Source of the DNA: Desulfatitalea sp.
GTDB lineage: Bacteria > Desulfobacterota > Desulfobacteria > Desulfobacterales > Desulfosarcinaceae
Direction of reading: 5' to 3'
DNA: 8,951 bases
Assembly: GCA_018224505.1 (NCBI GenBank)
Contig: JAGTVD010000567.1
Location: 1 to 8,951 of the forward strand
The position numbers were made by a program, and so were the translations under genes. This document shows positions 1 to 6,588 of the stretch, piece after piece; position 1 is the stretch's first letter; each line of letters starts with the position of its first letter. The notes beneath the pieces were generated by a model, which saw nothing but the letters and a program-made list of their open reading frames with translations, was not told where the DNA came from and searched no databases.

Positions 1-116
1 CGCTCACCAAGCTTCTCCTTCTCTATCGCACGCTCCACATCGTCGGCGGTCACACGGGAGAAGAAGGCGTCGAAGTCAAAATCGTGATAGCGTTCCATGG
101 TGTCGTAAAAAGACAT
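1..116 (-). CDS. thiH: ThiH, 2-iminoacetate (dehydroglycine) synthase, N-terminal fragment
   Basis: Only the first 38 or so codons are in the window; the gene continues past the left edge. The predicted N-terminus starts MSFYDTMERYHDFDFDAFFS and continues with RVTADDVERAI. This resembles the start of bacterial ThiH proteins, which open with a short helical segment before the radical-SAM barrel. The CxxxCxxC cluster motif would lie outside the window, so the call rests on this N-terminus and on position: the gene follows thiS and thiG directly, with 3 bases between the thiG stop and this ATG. A purine-rich GAGGA lies inside the end of thiG at suitable distance. ThiH cleaves tyrosine to give dehydroglycine (2-iminoacetate) and p-cresol; dehydroglycine feeds ThiG. 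Use of ThiH rather than the oxygen-dependent ThiO fits an anaerobic lifestyle. A ThiH-like HydG is less likely in this context. Confidence 0.85.
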   Translation of the reverse strand, partial: MSFYDTMERYHDFDFDAFFSRVTADDVERAIEKEKLGE

Positions 117-119
117 CGC

Positions 120-899
120 TTAACCATCCTCGTTCAGAAATCCCGTCAACGGTGATGAGGCGCGGGCCACCTGACTCTCTTCGGCCATGCGGGCCAGAAA
201 TGCCGTACGTCCCGCCGCTACCGCCAGTGAAAACGCCCGTCCCATGGCAACCGGGTCCTGGGCAGTAGCGATGGCGGTGTTGACCAACACGGCATCGGCC
301 CCCATCTCCATGGCCGCAGCCGCGTGGGAGGGCCGGCCGATGCCGGCATCCACCACCACCGGCACACGGCAATTTTCGATGAGCAGTGCAATCAGGGAGG
401 CGGTCTCCAGCCCCCGGTTGGAGCCGATGGGCGCCCCCAGGGGCATCACCGCGGCTGCGCCGGCGCTCTCCAGCCGCTTGGCCAGGGGCAGGTCGGGCAG
501 CACGTAGGGCAGCACCAGGAAACCCTCTTTGGCCAATATCTCGGTGGCCTTGAGCGTCTCCCAGTTGTCGGGCATCAGGTATTTGGTGTCGGTGATCACC
601 TCGATTTTGATGAAATCGCCGCAGCCGGCGGCCCGGGCAATGCGGGCAATGCGCACGGCCTCCTCGGCGTTGCGCGCCCCCGAGGTATTGGGCAACAGGG
701 TCACGGTGCGGGGAATGTGATCTAGAATATTCTCCGACCGGGCGCTGCTGTCGATGCGCCGCAGGGCCACCGTGATCATCTGGGAGCCACTGCTTGCCAG
801 CATTTTCGGAATCAGGGCATCCGCGGCGAATTTACCGGTCCCCGTAAACAGGCGGCTGGTAAAGGCACGGCCGCCGACAACCAACACATCATTCTCCAT
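120..899 (-). CDS. thiG: ThiG, thiazole synthase
   Basis: Complete 259-residue protein, the normal length for ThiG. It forms the thiazole phosphate ring of thiamin from deoxyxylulose 5-phosphate, dehydroglycine and ThiS thiocarboxylate, in the cytoplasm as a TIM-barrel. Family signatures are visible in order: SRLFTGTGKF near residues 15-24, the Schiff-base lysine in FIKIEVI (K98), MPLGAPIGSNRGL at 152-164, and the phosphate-binding stretch VVDAGIGRPSHAAAAMEMGA at 182-201, followed by DAVLVNTAIA. The ATG at 899 is preceded by a GGAGG Shine-Dalgarno formed by the glycine codons and stop of thiS, which supports this start and suggests translational coupling. The gene lies 4 bases after thiS and 3 bases before thiH. 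Nothing is missing or broken. Confidence 0.97.
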   Translation of the reverse strand: MENDVLVVGGRAFTSRLFTGTGKFAADALIPKMLASSGSQMITVALRRIDSSARSENILDHIPRTVTLLPNTSGARNAEEAVRIARIARAAGCGDFIKIEVITDTKYLMPDNWETLKATEILAKEGFLVLPYVLPDLPLAKRLESAGAAAVMPLGAPIGSNRGLETASLIALLIENCRVPVVVDAGIGRPSHAAAAMEMGADAVLVNTAIATAQDPVAMGRAFSLAVAAGRTAFLARMAEESQVARASSPLTGFLNEDG

Positions 900-903
900 C
901 TTG

Positions 904-1101
904 TCATCCTCCGCCTACGAAACGCAGCAGCTCCAGTACATCTCCCTCCTGAAGCGCGATGTGGGACCAGCGCTCCCGGGGCACCACCTCCTGGTTGTGT
1001 TCCACCACCAGGGCCTCCGGCTGAAGTCCCTTGCGGCACACCATCTCTTCGATAGTCCCCGGGACGATGCGCTCCGGTTGCCCGTTGATCGTAACATTCA
1101 T
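904..1101 (-). CDS. thiS: ThiS, sulfur carrier protein
   Basis: A 65-residue ubiquitin-like protein beginning MNVTINGQPERIVPGTIEEM and ending LELLRFVGGG. ThiS is adenylated at its C-terminal Gly-Gly, converted to a thiocarboxylate, and delivers sulfur to ThiG. The beta-grasp start, the middle segment LVVEHNQEVVPRERW and the exposed glycine tail all match the family, and length is normal. The tail here has three glycines rather than the usual two, which should not prevent activation. The frame stays open 42 codons upstream to 1227, but that extension runs into the riboswitch and the leader hairpin. The ATG at 1101 has a GGAGGA Shine-Dalgarno 6 bases upstream, so it is the real start. First gene of the thiS-thiG-thiH operon. 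No ThiF adenylyltransferase gene is in the window. Confidence 0.95.
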   Translation of the reverse strand: MNVTINGQPERIVPGTIEEMVCRKGLQPEALVVEHNQEVVPRERWSHIALQEGDVLELLRFVGGG

Positions 1102-1104
1102 GAT

Positions 1105-1159
1105 GCGTCCTCCATGAAAACAGAAAGCCGCCTGACCCTGATGGCAAGGACGGCGGCTT
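1105..1159 (-). terminator. Leader hairpin, candidate riboswitch expression platform (terminator and/or anti-Shine-Dalgarno)
   Basis: On the minus strand AAGCCGCC (1159-1152) pairs perfectly with GGCGGCTT (1132-1125) around a loop of about 19 bases. It is followed by TTTCTGTTTTC (1124-1114), a reasonable U-rich tail, directly before the thiS ribosome site. This looks like an intrinsic terminator controlled by the TPP aptamer just upstream. The 3' strand of aptamer P1 holds GCGGC (1192-1188), complementary to GCCGC (1157-1153) in the left arm of the hairpin, so a five-pair antiterminator is possible. Separately, CGTCCT (1152-1147) can pair with AGGACG (1111-1106), which includes part of the thiS Shine-Dalgarno, so translational control is an alternative. 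The pairings are read from sequence; which one operates is inference. Confidence 0.55.
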
Positions 1160-1187
1160 GAGCACGATAGTGAACGGTTTTTGCTTC

Positions 1188-1270
1188 GCCGCTTCCCTTC
1201 GCCGGTATTACCCGGATCAGGTTCCAAGGGTTGGATGAGATCCTCTCAGCGTCAATCGCACCCCTAGGGC
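1188..1270 (-). ncRNA. TPP riboswitch (THI element)
   Basis: On the minus strand the conserved THI-box landmarks occur in order: AGGGGTGC (1266-1259), CTGAGAGGAT (1249-1240), ACCTGATCCGGGTAATACC (1221-1203) and GCGAAGGGAAG (1201-1191). These are the pyrimidine-sensor and pyrophosphate-sensor segments of the thiamin pyrophosphate aptamer. P1 can be drawn from GCCCT (1270-1266) with AGCGGC (1193-1188) if one C is bulged, so the closing stem is modest. The element lies about 90 bases upstream of thiS in the same orientation and is expected to lower thiSGH expression when TPP is plentiful. Confidence 0.96.
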
Positions 1271-1289
1271 ATAAAATAGCTTATGGGGA

Positions 1290-1319
1290 TATATAGGGTT
1301 TTTTGGGGGGAATTGTCAA
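1290..1319 (-). promoter_or_regulatory. Sigma70-like promoter of the thiSGH operon
   Basis: On the minus strand a perfect TTGACA (1319-1314) is followed after 18 bases by TATATA (1295-1290); shifting the -10 by one base to CTATAT gives a spacing of 17. Transcription would start near 1282, so the transcript would enter the TPP aptamer almost at once, which is typical for a riboswitch-controlled operon. Assigned from consensus match and position only. Confidence 0.6.
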
Positions 1320-1343
1320 TGGCGCTGTTTTGGCGATTGGGGA

Positions 1344-1376
1344 ATATTTTAAGTTAACTTTTTAAGGTTAAAATAT
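1344..1376. repeat. AT-rich inverted repeat with an internal palindrome
   Basis: ATATTTTAA (1344-1352) and TTAAAATAT (1368-1376) form a nine-pair inverted repeat. The 10-base perfect palindrome AAGTTAACTT (1351-1360) overlaps the left arm. It lies between the stop of the beta-helix lipoprotein gene (1409) and the thi promoter (-35 at 1314-1319). It could be a weak A/T-only transcription end for the lipoprotein gene, or an operator or curved DNA upstream of the thi promoter. Its base composition is much more AT-rich than the flanking genes. Function unknown. Confidence 0.4.
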
Positions 1377-1408
1377 CAATATATTATCCCTCCAAACGCT
1401 GCTACGGC

Positions 1409-2896
1409 TCAATCGCCGAAAGGTCGATCGGCGCGCAGAATGAAAACGCCGAAGGTGCGGCCGGGGTCGTCGTCGCCGGTGATACCCTGACTGTCTCCAC
1501 GGGGCTGGGGAGCTGCTTTGGTGCCCATGGGGATGGCAATGTCATTGCCGTCATAGACGCCACCGGTCACGGGCCCGCCCCATAGATCGAACACGCTGTA
1601 TATGCGATAGGCGGCCCCCGGGATCAGCAAGGCGCTGAGGTCCACGGGAACATGGGGCAGATCGTTCCAGTTGTAGACGATGAGATCGGCCCGGGCGTCA
1701 TCGTAATCGTTGGTTTGCACCACCACCTTGCTGCCGACGGGGAGTTGGGTGGTGTAAATGTTGTCGGGAAAGAGGGTTGGATCAATTTGGTTCGGGCTGC
1801 TGTGAAAGCGGTTGTAATCAACAATGCAAGTATCCGTCGCCCAGTTGCCTTGAACGTTGACCTGACCCACAATGTAGTTATCGGTCAAAATGATATCCTC
1901 GTTGTCGACCGACTCGCCCCAGCCCAACCGAAGGCTCCGGCCGCTGGTGGTAGGTGCCCAACTGTGATTGCCCTCAAGCCGGGTGCGGGCCACTGGTTGC
2001 AAACCGCCCACCAGGCAGCCGTCGGAGGTGCCGCCGGTGGAACTACCCGGACGAGACGCGCCGGTGCGGAACCAGACGTTGTCCAGGATATCAAAGCCGC
2101 GCAAGTAACCCCCTTCAGTGTAGGCATGAATGCCGTACCCATAGCCGAAGAAAAGGATATTGCCGACGATACGTTTGATGCCGTACCGATTCTGGGTGTA
2201 GATGGCGTGTCCGTGGCCGCGGGACGACCCTTCGTAACCGTTGTTGTATATGATGTTGCCATAGAGCGCGCTGTCCTCGGCCGGGCGCCAAAAGCCCACC
2301 CCTTGGCTGGTGTCGTGGATCACCGAGTTGATCAGCATGGCATTGGCCGCAAAAAACGCCACCCCATCCACCATGGCATCACGATCGTCGAGACCATGGG
2401 TAATCTCCAGACCGTGGAATGCCACCCACTCACAATTTTGATCGAGGGTCAGGACCGCGTCGTCGCTTGCGGATGCACCCGGCCGGTGGCCATCCAGAGT
2501 CACCCGAGCACCGGGAACGGCGGAAAAAACGATGGGCGCTCCTTTGGTACCGGAAACCCGGCAGGTGAATCGCCCGCGGTAGGTGCCAGCCTGCAGCGCC
2601 ACCCGCTGGCCGGGTTGCACCGGCCCGTCGGCATCGAGCAGGGTCGCCAAGTCAAGTGGCGCATCGGCGCTACCGGCCGCCCCGGCAGCCCCGTCCGGCG
2701 CAGCATACCAATCCGCGGCGATGTCGGTCAGATCCGGCCAAGGGGGAATCGGGTCGCCCGGGACCGGATCATTGGTCCCCGAACCCGGCCCCACACCGGA
2801 GTCCGATGCATCCCCTCCCCCACCGCCGCACCCCCACAATAAAACCAGAAGCGCACACACGGCGCATGCCACCCCAAGCCCAACGAAGCGTTTCAT
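1409..2896 (-). CDS. Secreted parallel beta-helix lipoprotein (pectate lyase-like fold)
   Basis: A 495-residue protein from the ATG at 2896. The lipoprotein signal peptide begins MKRFVGLGVACAVCALLVL and ends in the lipobox LLWGC (Cys23), followed by a glycine run and a Pro/Asp/Gly-rich tether to about residue 55. The body opens with WYAAPDGAAG and VQPGQRVALQAGTYRG, the usual opening of secreted right-handed beta-helix proteins. Coils with repeated N-x-I/V and H/N patterns follow (FHGLEITHG, INSVIHDTSQ, YGNIIYNNG, VGNILFFGYG, LDNVWFRTG, LTDNYIVG). The last ~110 residues look like a separate beta-rich C-terminal domain. This fold is common in polysaccharide lyases and epimerases, but I cannot point to catalytic residues, so substrate and activity are open. 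Earlier in-frame ATGs exist up to 2959; 2896 is chosen because the signal peptide begins there and a G-rich stretch lies just upstream. Gly at +2 would allow outer-membrane sorting by the enteric rule. It lies 101 bases downstream of the FAH-family gene on the same strand. Confidence 0.85.
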   Translation of the reverse strand: MKRFVGLGVACAVCALLVLLWGCGGGGGDASDSGVGPGSGTNDPVPGDPIPPWPDLTDIAADWYAAPDGAAGAAGSADAPLDLATLLDADGPVQPGQRVALQAGTYRGRFTCRVSGTKGAPIVFSAVPGARVTLDGHRPGASASDDAVLTLDQNCEWVAFHGLEITHGLDDRDAMVDGVAFFAANAMLINSVIHDTSQGVGFWRPAEDSALYGNIIYNNGYEGSSRGHGHAIYTQNRYGIKRIVGNILFFGYGYGIHAYTEGGYLRGFDILDNVWFRTGASRPGSSTGGTSDGCLVGGLQPVARTRLEGNHSWAPTTSGRSLRLGWGESVDNEDIILTDNYIVGQVNVQGNWATDTCIVDYNRFHSSPNQIDPTLFPDNIYTTQLPVGSKVVVQTNDYDDARADLIVYNWNDLPHVPVDLSALLIPGAAYRIYSVFDLWGGPVTGGVYDGNDIAIPMGTKAAPQPRGDSQGITGDDDPGRTFGVFILRADRPFGD

Positions 2897-2997
2897 CACC
2901 ATCATCCCCCCAGTTGCAGATTTAAGCCTATCCTTTCTGAAGGCCGATATGTGGGCCACCGTGCAGGCGATCGCGACGTGTTGATCGACCGATTCGG

Positions 2998-3843
2998 TTA
3001 TTGATCGGCCTGACGAACAAACCGGTTGCGGATCGTGCCGATGCCTTCGATCCAGCAGGCCACCTCGTCACCGTCCTGAAGCACCACGGGCGGGTCCCGG
3101 AAAATACCCACCCCGGCCGGGGTGCCGGTGGCGATGATATCCCCCGGCATCAAAGTGATATCGGCGCTGACATCGGCCAGAATCGCCGGCAGATCAAAAA
3201 TCAGGTCCCGGGTGTTGCCCTCCTGCATCAACTGACCGTTCACCGTGGCGGTGAGCCGAAGGTTGTGTACATCGTCGATCTCGTCCAACGTCACCAGTGC
3301 CGGTCCCAGCGGGGCGAAGGTGTCGAACGATTTGCCCCGGAACCACTGGGAGTCGGCGAACTGCGCCTGGCGGCCGGAAACATCGTTCATCACCGTCACC
3401 CCGGCGATATACTCCCAAGCCCGCTGCCGCTCGATGCCTTTCCCCTCTGCGCCGATCACCACCGCCAGTTCCACCTCCCAGTCGACCTGGCCTGAGCTGC
3501 GCGGCAGCAGCACCGGGTCGAACGGGCCATTGAGGGTGTTGGGCGACTTGCAGAAAATCAGGGGCGTTGCCGGGGTATCAAAGCCGCCTTCGCGGGCATG
3601 TTCCAGGTAGTTCTTGCCCAGGCAGATGATTTTGGATGGACGGGCAACAGGCGATCCCAGGCGTGTCTGCATCATTTGACCGGAAACCTTCAGCCCCGAC
3701 AGGCGTCGCGGCCATTGATTGCTGAAGAATTGCGCATCAATATCGGGGATATCGGGATAGACGGCCCGCAAATCCACGATGCCGTCCATTTGCTGCAGGC
3801 CGGGTCGCTCCTGTCCTTCAGGCCCGAATCGTATCAGTTGCAT
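2998..3843 (-). CDS. Fumarylacetoacetate hydrolase (FAH) family protein
   Basis: A 281-residue cytosolic enzyme beginning MQLIRFGPEGQERPGL. FAH-fold features are clear: CLGKNYLEHAREG (about 74-86), the metal ligands E123 and E125 in VDWEVELAVVIG, D154 in VMNDVSGRQAQ, the conserved K171 in RGKSFDTFAPLGP, and GDIIATGTPAGVG (234-246). Members cleave C-C bonds in beta-diketo or acylpyruvate compounds, or hydrate or decarboxylate related oxo-acids, using Mg2+ or Mn2+. The N-terminal style resembles the ureidoglycolate lyase/2,4-diketo-3-deoxy sugar-acid hydrolase branch, but the exact substrate cannot be read from sequence. The frame is open to 3963; the ATG at 3843 is chosen because family similarity begins there and AAAGGCGAG lies just upstream. 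The nearby secreted beta-helix protein makes sugar-acid catabolism a plausible setting, which is inference. All key residues are present. Confidence 0.93.
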   Translation of the reverse strand: MQLIRFGPEGQERPGLQQMDGIVDLRAVYPDIPDIDAQFFSNQWPRRLSGLKVSGQMMQTRLGSPVARPSKIICLGKNYLEHAREGGFDTPATPLIFCKSPNTLNGPFDPVLLPRSSGQVDWEVELAVVIGAEGKGIERQRAWEYIAGVTVMNDVSGRQAQFADSQWFRGKSFDTFAPLGPALVTLDEIDDVHNLRLTATVNGQLMQEGNTRDLIFDLPAILADVSADITLMPGDIIATGTPAGVGIFRDPPVVLQDGDEVACWIEGIGTIRNRFVRQADQ

Positions 3844-4128
3844 GGTCTCGCCTTTCGTCTGTTTATTCGAAGAGTGGCCGCCTGTTTCCCTAATGCCACC
3901 AAACCAGCGATCTGTAAACAGCATTGACGCCAACCCTCTGAAAAACTGGGAATTTGCAATCATTTGCTATAAATTGAGTTGTTTATGCCGTTATTTTCCT
4001 TGAGTTTTGAACGGCGATATGGAATGTACGCCATAGTGGGCATTGATCTGTCGTGGAGGCCCACCCATGATGCACGCCCAAGCTCGCATGCCATCATCCA
4101 TATGAGACAGGGATATGCAGACGCTATA
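3844..4128. other. Divergent intergenic region between the FAH gene and the sensor kinase gene
   Basis: Both flanking genes point away from this stretch, so it should hold both promoters. I find no convincing -35/-10 pair for either direction. TATAAA at 3968-3973 lacks a good -35 at proper spacing, and TATAAT at 4125-4130 overlaps the chosen kinase start. The kinase frame is open upstream to 3979 with several ATGs, but the extra ~50 residues show no domain and no Shine-Dalgarno, so I treat it as a leader. No clear terminator or RNA element is seen. Confidence 0.4.
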
Positions 4129-6588
4129 ATGGAAAATAAAATTAAAAATCTCAGTGCGTTGTTCACACTTCTGGGTTCCGATCCATTTCAGAACATCCAC
4201 TTCATTGTCCAAAAAGCCCTTCAATTGCTTGAATGCACTTGCGTTTTATACCCCAGACGCAATGACAAAGAGGAATGCCTGGGTTTCTGGACCGGGGCCG
4301 CCGTGCCACAAGGTTTTCCCCCCACGTCACTGCCCGGCAGACGACTGTTCAACGATTGTATCCACACTGCGGCCGACCCGTCGATGGTGATACCGGACCT
4401 CTCCCGAAGCCCCTACGATGAGAGCGATTCCTTCCCGGCCCGATGGGGCCTTAAATCGTTCATCGGCCATCCCGTCACCTGTAAAGGCCAAGCCATCGGC
4501 GCTCTGTGCCTGGCCGATGCGCACGTGCGACACTTCTCAGAGGAGGAGGGTGCCATTGTGGCCATGATGGCCAAATGCCTCTCCATCGAAGAAGAGCGTC
4601 TGCAACTGGAGTCGGATCTGCGCAACAGTGAATCCCGCTACCGCAGACAGGATGAGATGATGCGCCTGCTCACCGACAATGTCCCGGACCTGATCTGGGC
4701 CAAGGATCTTGAAGGGCGCTATCTGTTGGCCAACCAGGCCTTATGCGACAAACTGCTCAAGTGCAGACGGCCCGAGGAGGCCATCGGCAAAACCGATGCC
4801 GACTTCATCCAAAAAGAGCGCGAATCGGGCCATCCCTACACCTTTGGGCAGGACGGCCGGGATTCGGATGCCATCACCCTGCAGCGCAAGGCTGCAGGAC
4901 GTTTTGTAGAGGAAGGGCTGGTCCGCAACGCACACTTGGTGCTCGATGTCCACAAGGCGCCCTTCTGGGACGAAAAGGGAAATCTGCTCGGCACCGTGGG
5001 CTGCGGCCGGGATGTCACCCATGAAAAACGAACGGAAAAAGCCCTGCACGAAAGCGAACAACGCTATCGGGATCTTTACCACAACACGCCGGTGATGCTC
5101 TACTCTTTAGACCACGAAGACCGCATCACCGATGCCAGCAATCTGTGGCTGGCAACCATGGCATATACCCGGCAGGAGGTGATCGGCCGGCATGCGCTGG
5201 ACTTTTTCGCACCTGACAGCCGCAGGGACGCCGCCGAAATTTTTTTCCCCGAATTCTACCGCACCGGCCAGATGAAGGGCCGCTCTTTTCAGTTTGTTAC
5301 CAAAAACGGGGCCACCTTAGAGGTGCTGCTCAGTGCCATCGCCCAACGGGACACCCAAGGCCGGTACGCCGGCGCGCTGGCCTTTTTGGTGGACATGAGC
5401 CAAACCATGGCATCCGAGAAGGAACAGCGCCGCCTGTCCGCGCGGCTGCAGCAAGCCCAGAAAATGGAAGCCATCGCCACCCTGGCGGGCGGCATCGCTC
5501 ATCAATTCAATAATGCACTGGCCGTGATTCTCGGCAACCTGGAACTGATCCAGATGGATGGCCTGGCGGATGATAAGATCAAACGCTTTGTCGACCCCAT
5601 CAGCCAGGCGGGTCAGAAGATGGTTCACCTGACCAGCCAACTGCTGGCTTATGCCCGCGGCGGCAAGTTCCAAACCCAGACCCTGCCGGCCCACGGGTTT
5701 GTGCGCGAAGCCCTGGGCCTGGTCAGTCACAGCATCTCCTCCAATGTGGAGGTCAAAACCGATCTGGACGCCACCACCGCCCCCATCGAAGTGGATCCCA
5801 CCCAGATGCAGATGCTGCTGGCCGCCATCCTCTCCAATGCGTCCGAGGCAATGGATCACAAGGGCACGGTTCATATCTCCGTTGGCAACACGGTGGTAAC
5901 ACCCGAGCAGTGTCTCAACCACCAGGGGCTTACTCCCGGTCCACGGGTGTTGCTGCGCATCACCGACAGCGGCAAGGGCATGGATGACATGACCCTGACG
6001 CGGGTCTTCGAGCCCTTTTTCACCACAAAATTCCAGGGCCGTGGACTGGGCATGGCCGCAGTGTACGGCATTGTTAAAAAACACGGCGGCTACGTGGCCG
6101 TGGCATCGGAACCCGGCCAGGGCACAACGGTGTCCATCTACTTACCCCGCGCCGAGATGCCCCCCAGGGCCGCGGAACAGCGCCCCCCCCACCCAACCCA
6201 GCGCACCGGCACCGCGCTTATCGTCGAAGACGAGCAACTCGTCATGGAGGTCAACCGGGCCATCGTGGAAAAGCTGGGCTATCGCGTGCTGGAAGCCAAA
6301 TCGGGCAATGAAGCCCTGGAGGTTGCCCGCAACCACTCCGGCATTATCGATTTCGCACTGCTGGACGTAATCCTGCCCGACATGAGCGGCAACCAGATCT
6401 ACCCCAAGCTGATGGCCATGATCCCCGCCCTCAAGGTGATCGTCTGCAGCGGCTACACCCTCGACGGCCCCGCGCGCGAAATCCTCGATGCCGGCGCGGA
6501 AAGCTTTCTGCCCAAACCGTTCACGGTGGCTGCATTGGCCAATACATTGGATCGAATTTTTGAATCCGATGGCGTCGCTGGGGGATGA
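4129..6588 (+). CDS. Soluble hybrid sensor histidine kinase (GAF-PAS-PAS-HisKA-HATPase-REC)
   Basis: About 819 residues from the ATG at 4129. Domains in order: GAF (about 9-165, ending near IGALCLADAHVRHFSEEEGA); a short charged helical linker; PAS 1 (about 170-300, VPDLIWAKDLEGRYLLANQA through GTVGCGRDVT); PAS 2 (about 308-428, YRDLYHNTPVMLYSLDHEDR); HisKA with H458 in GGIAHQFNNALAVI; HATPase with N570 in AAILSNASEAM, D613 in ITDSGKGMD, FEPFFTTK and GRGLGMA (637-643); then a receiver domain (about 695-813) with D746 in LLDVILPD and K796 in LPKPF. All phosphotransfer residues are present, and there is no membrane segment, so it probably senses a cytosolic signal or redox state. The C-terminal receiver could act as a phosphate sink or pass phosphate to an Hpt protein; no Hpt or DNA-binding regulator is in the window. 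The start is uncertain: 4102 and further upstream codons down to 3979 are also in frame. 4129 is where GAF-type similarity begins, but AGGGA is a long 15 bases away. Confidence 0.93.
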   Translation: MENKIKNLSALFTLLGSDPFQNIHFIVQKALQLLECTCVLYPRRNDKEECLGFWTGAAVPQGFPPTSLPGRRLFNDCIHTAADPSMVIPDLSRSPYDESDSFPARWGLKSFIGHPVTCKGQAIGALCLADAHVRHFSEEEGAIVAMMAKCLSIEEERLQLESDLRNSESRYRRQDEMMRLLTDNVPDLIWAKDLEGRYLLANQALCDKLLKCRRPEEAIGKTDADFIQKERESGHPYTFGQDGRDSDAITLQRKAAGRFVEEGLVRNAHLVLDVHKAPFWDEKGNLLGTVGCGRDVTHEKRTEKALHESEQRYRDLYHNTPVMLYSLDHEDRITDASNLWLATMAYTRQEVIGRHALDFFAPDSRRDAAEIFFPEFYRTGQMKGRSFQFVTKNGATLEVLLSAIAQRDTQGRYAGALAFLVDMSQTMASEKEQRRLSARLQQAQKMEAIATLAGGIAHQFNNALAVILGNLELIQMDGLADDKIKRFVDPISQAGQKMVHLTSQLLAYARGGKFQTQTLPAHGFVREALGLVSHSISSNVEVKTDLDATTAPIEVDPTQMQMLLAAILSNASEAMDHKGTVHISVGNTVVTPEQCLNHQGLTPGPRVLLRITDSGKGMDDMTLTRVFEPFFTTKFQGRGLGMAAVYGIVKKHGGYVAVASEPGQGTTVSIYLPRAEMPPRAAEQRPPHPTQRTGTALIVEDEQLVMEVNRAIVEKLGYRVLEAKSGNEALEVARNHSGIIDFALLDVILPDMSGNQIYPKLMAMIPALKVIVCSGYTLDGPAREILDAGAESFLPKPFTVAALANTLDRIFESDGVAGG

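Noticed and set aside
1102..1227. N-terminal extension of ThiS
   Set aside because: The added residues would be encoded by the riboswitch and leader hairpin, and the downstream ATG has a strong Shine-Dalgarno.
1652..2842. 396-codon open frame on the plus strand
   Set aside because: It lies antisense to the beta-helix lipoprotein gene, which has a signal peptide and family motifs. The plus frame has no recognisable domain; long antisense frames are common in GC-rich genes.
4125..4130. TATAAT as a -10 box
   Set aside because: No -35 at proper spacing, and it overlaps the kinase start codon.
5317..6084. 255-codon open frame on the minus strand inside the kinase gene
   Set aside because: It is opposite the conserved HisKA/HATPase coding region; its His/Gly/Gln-rich product matches no family I know.
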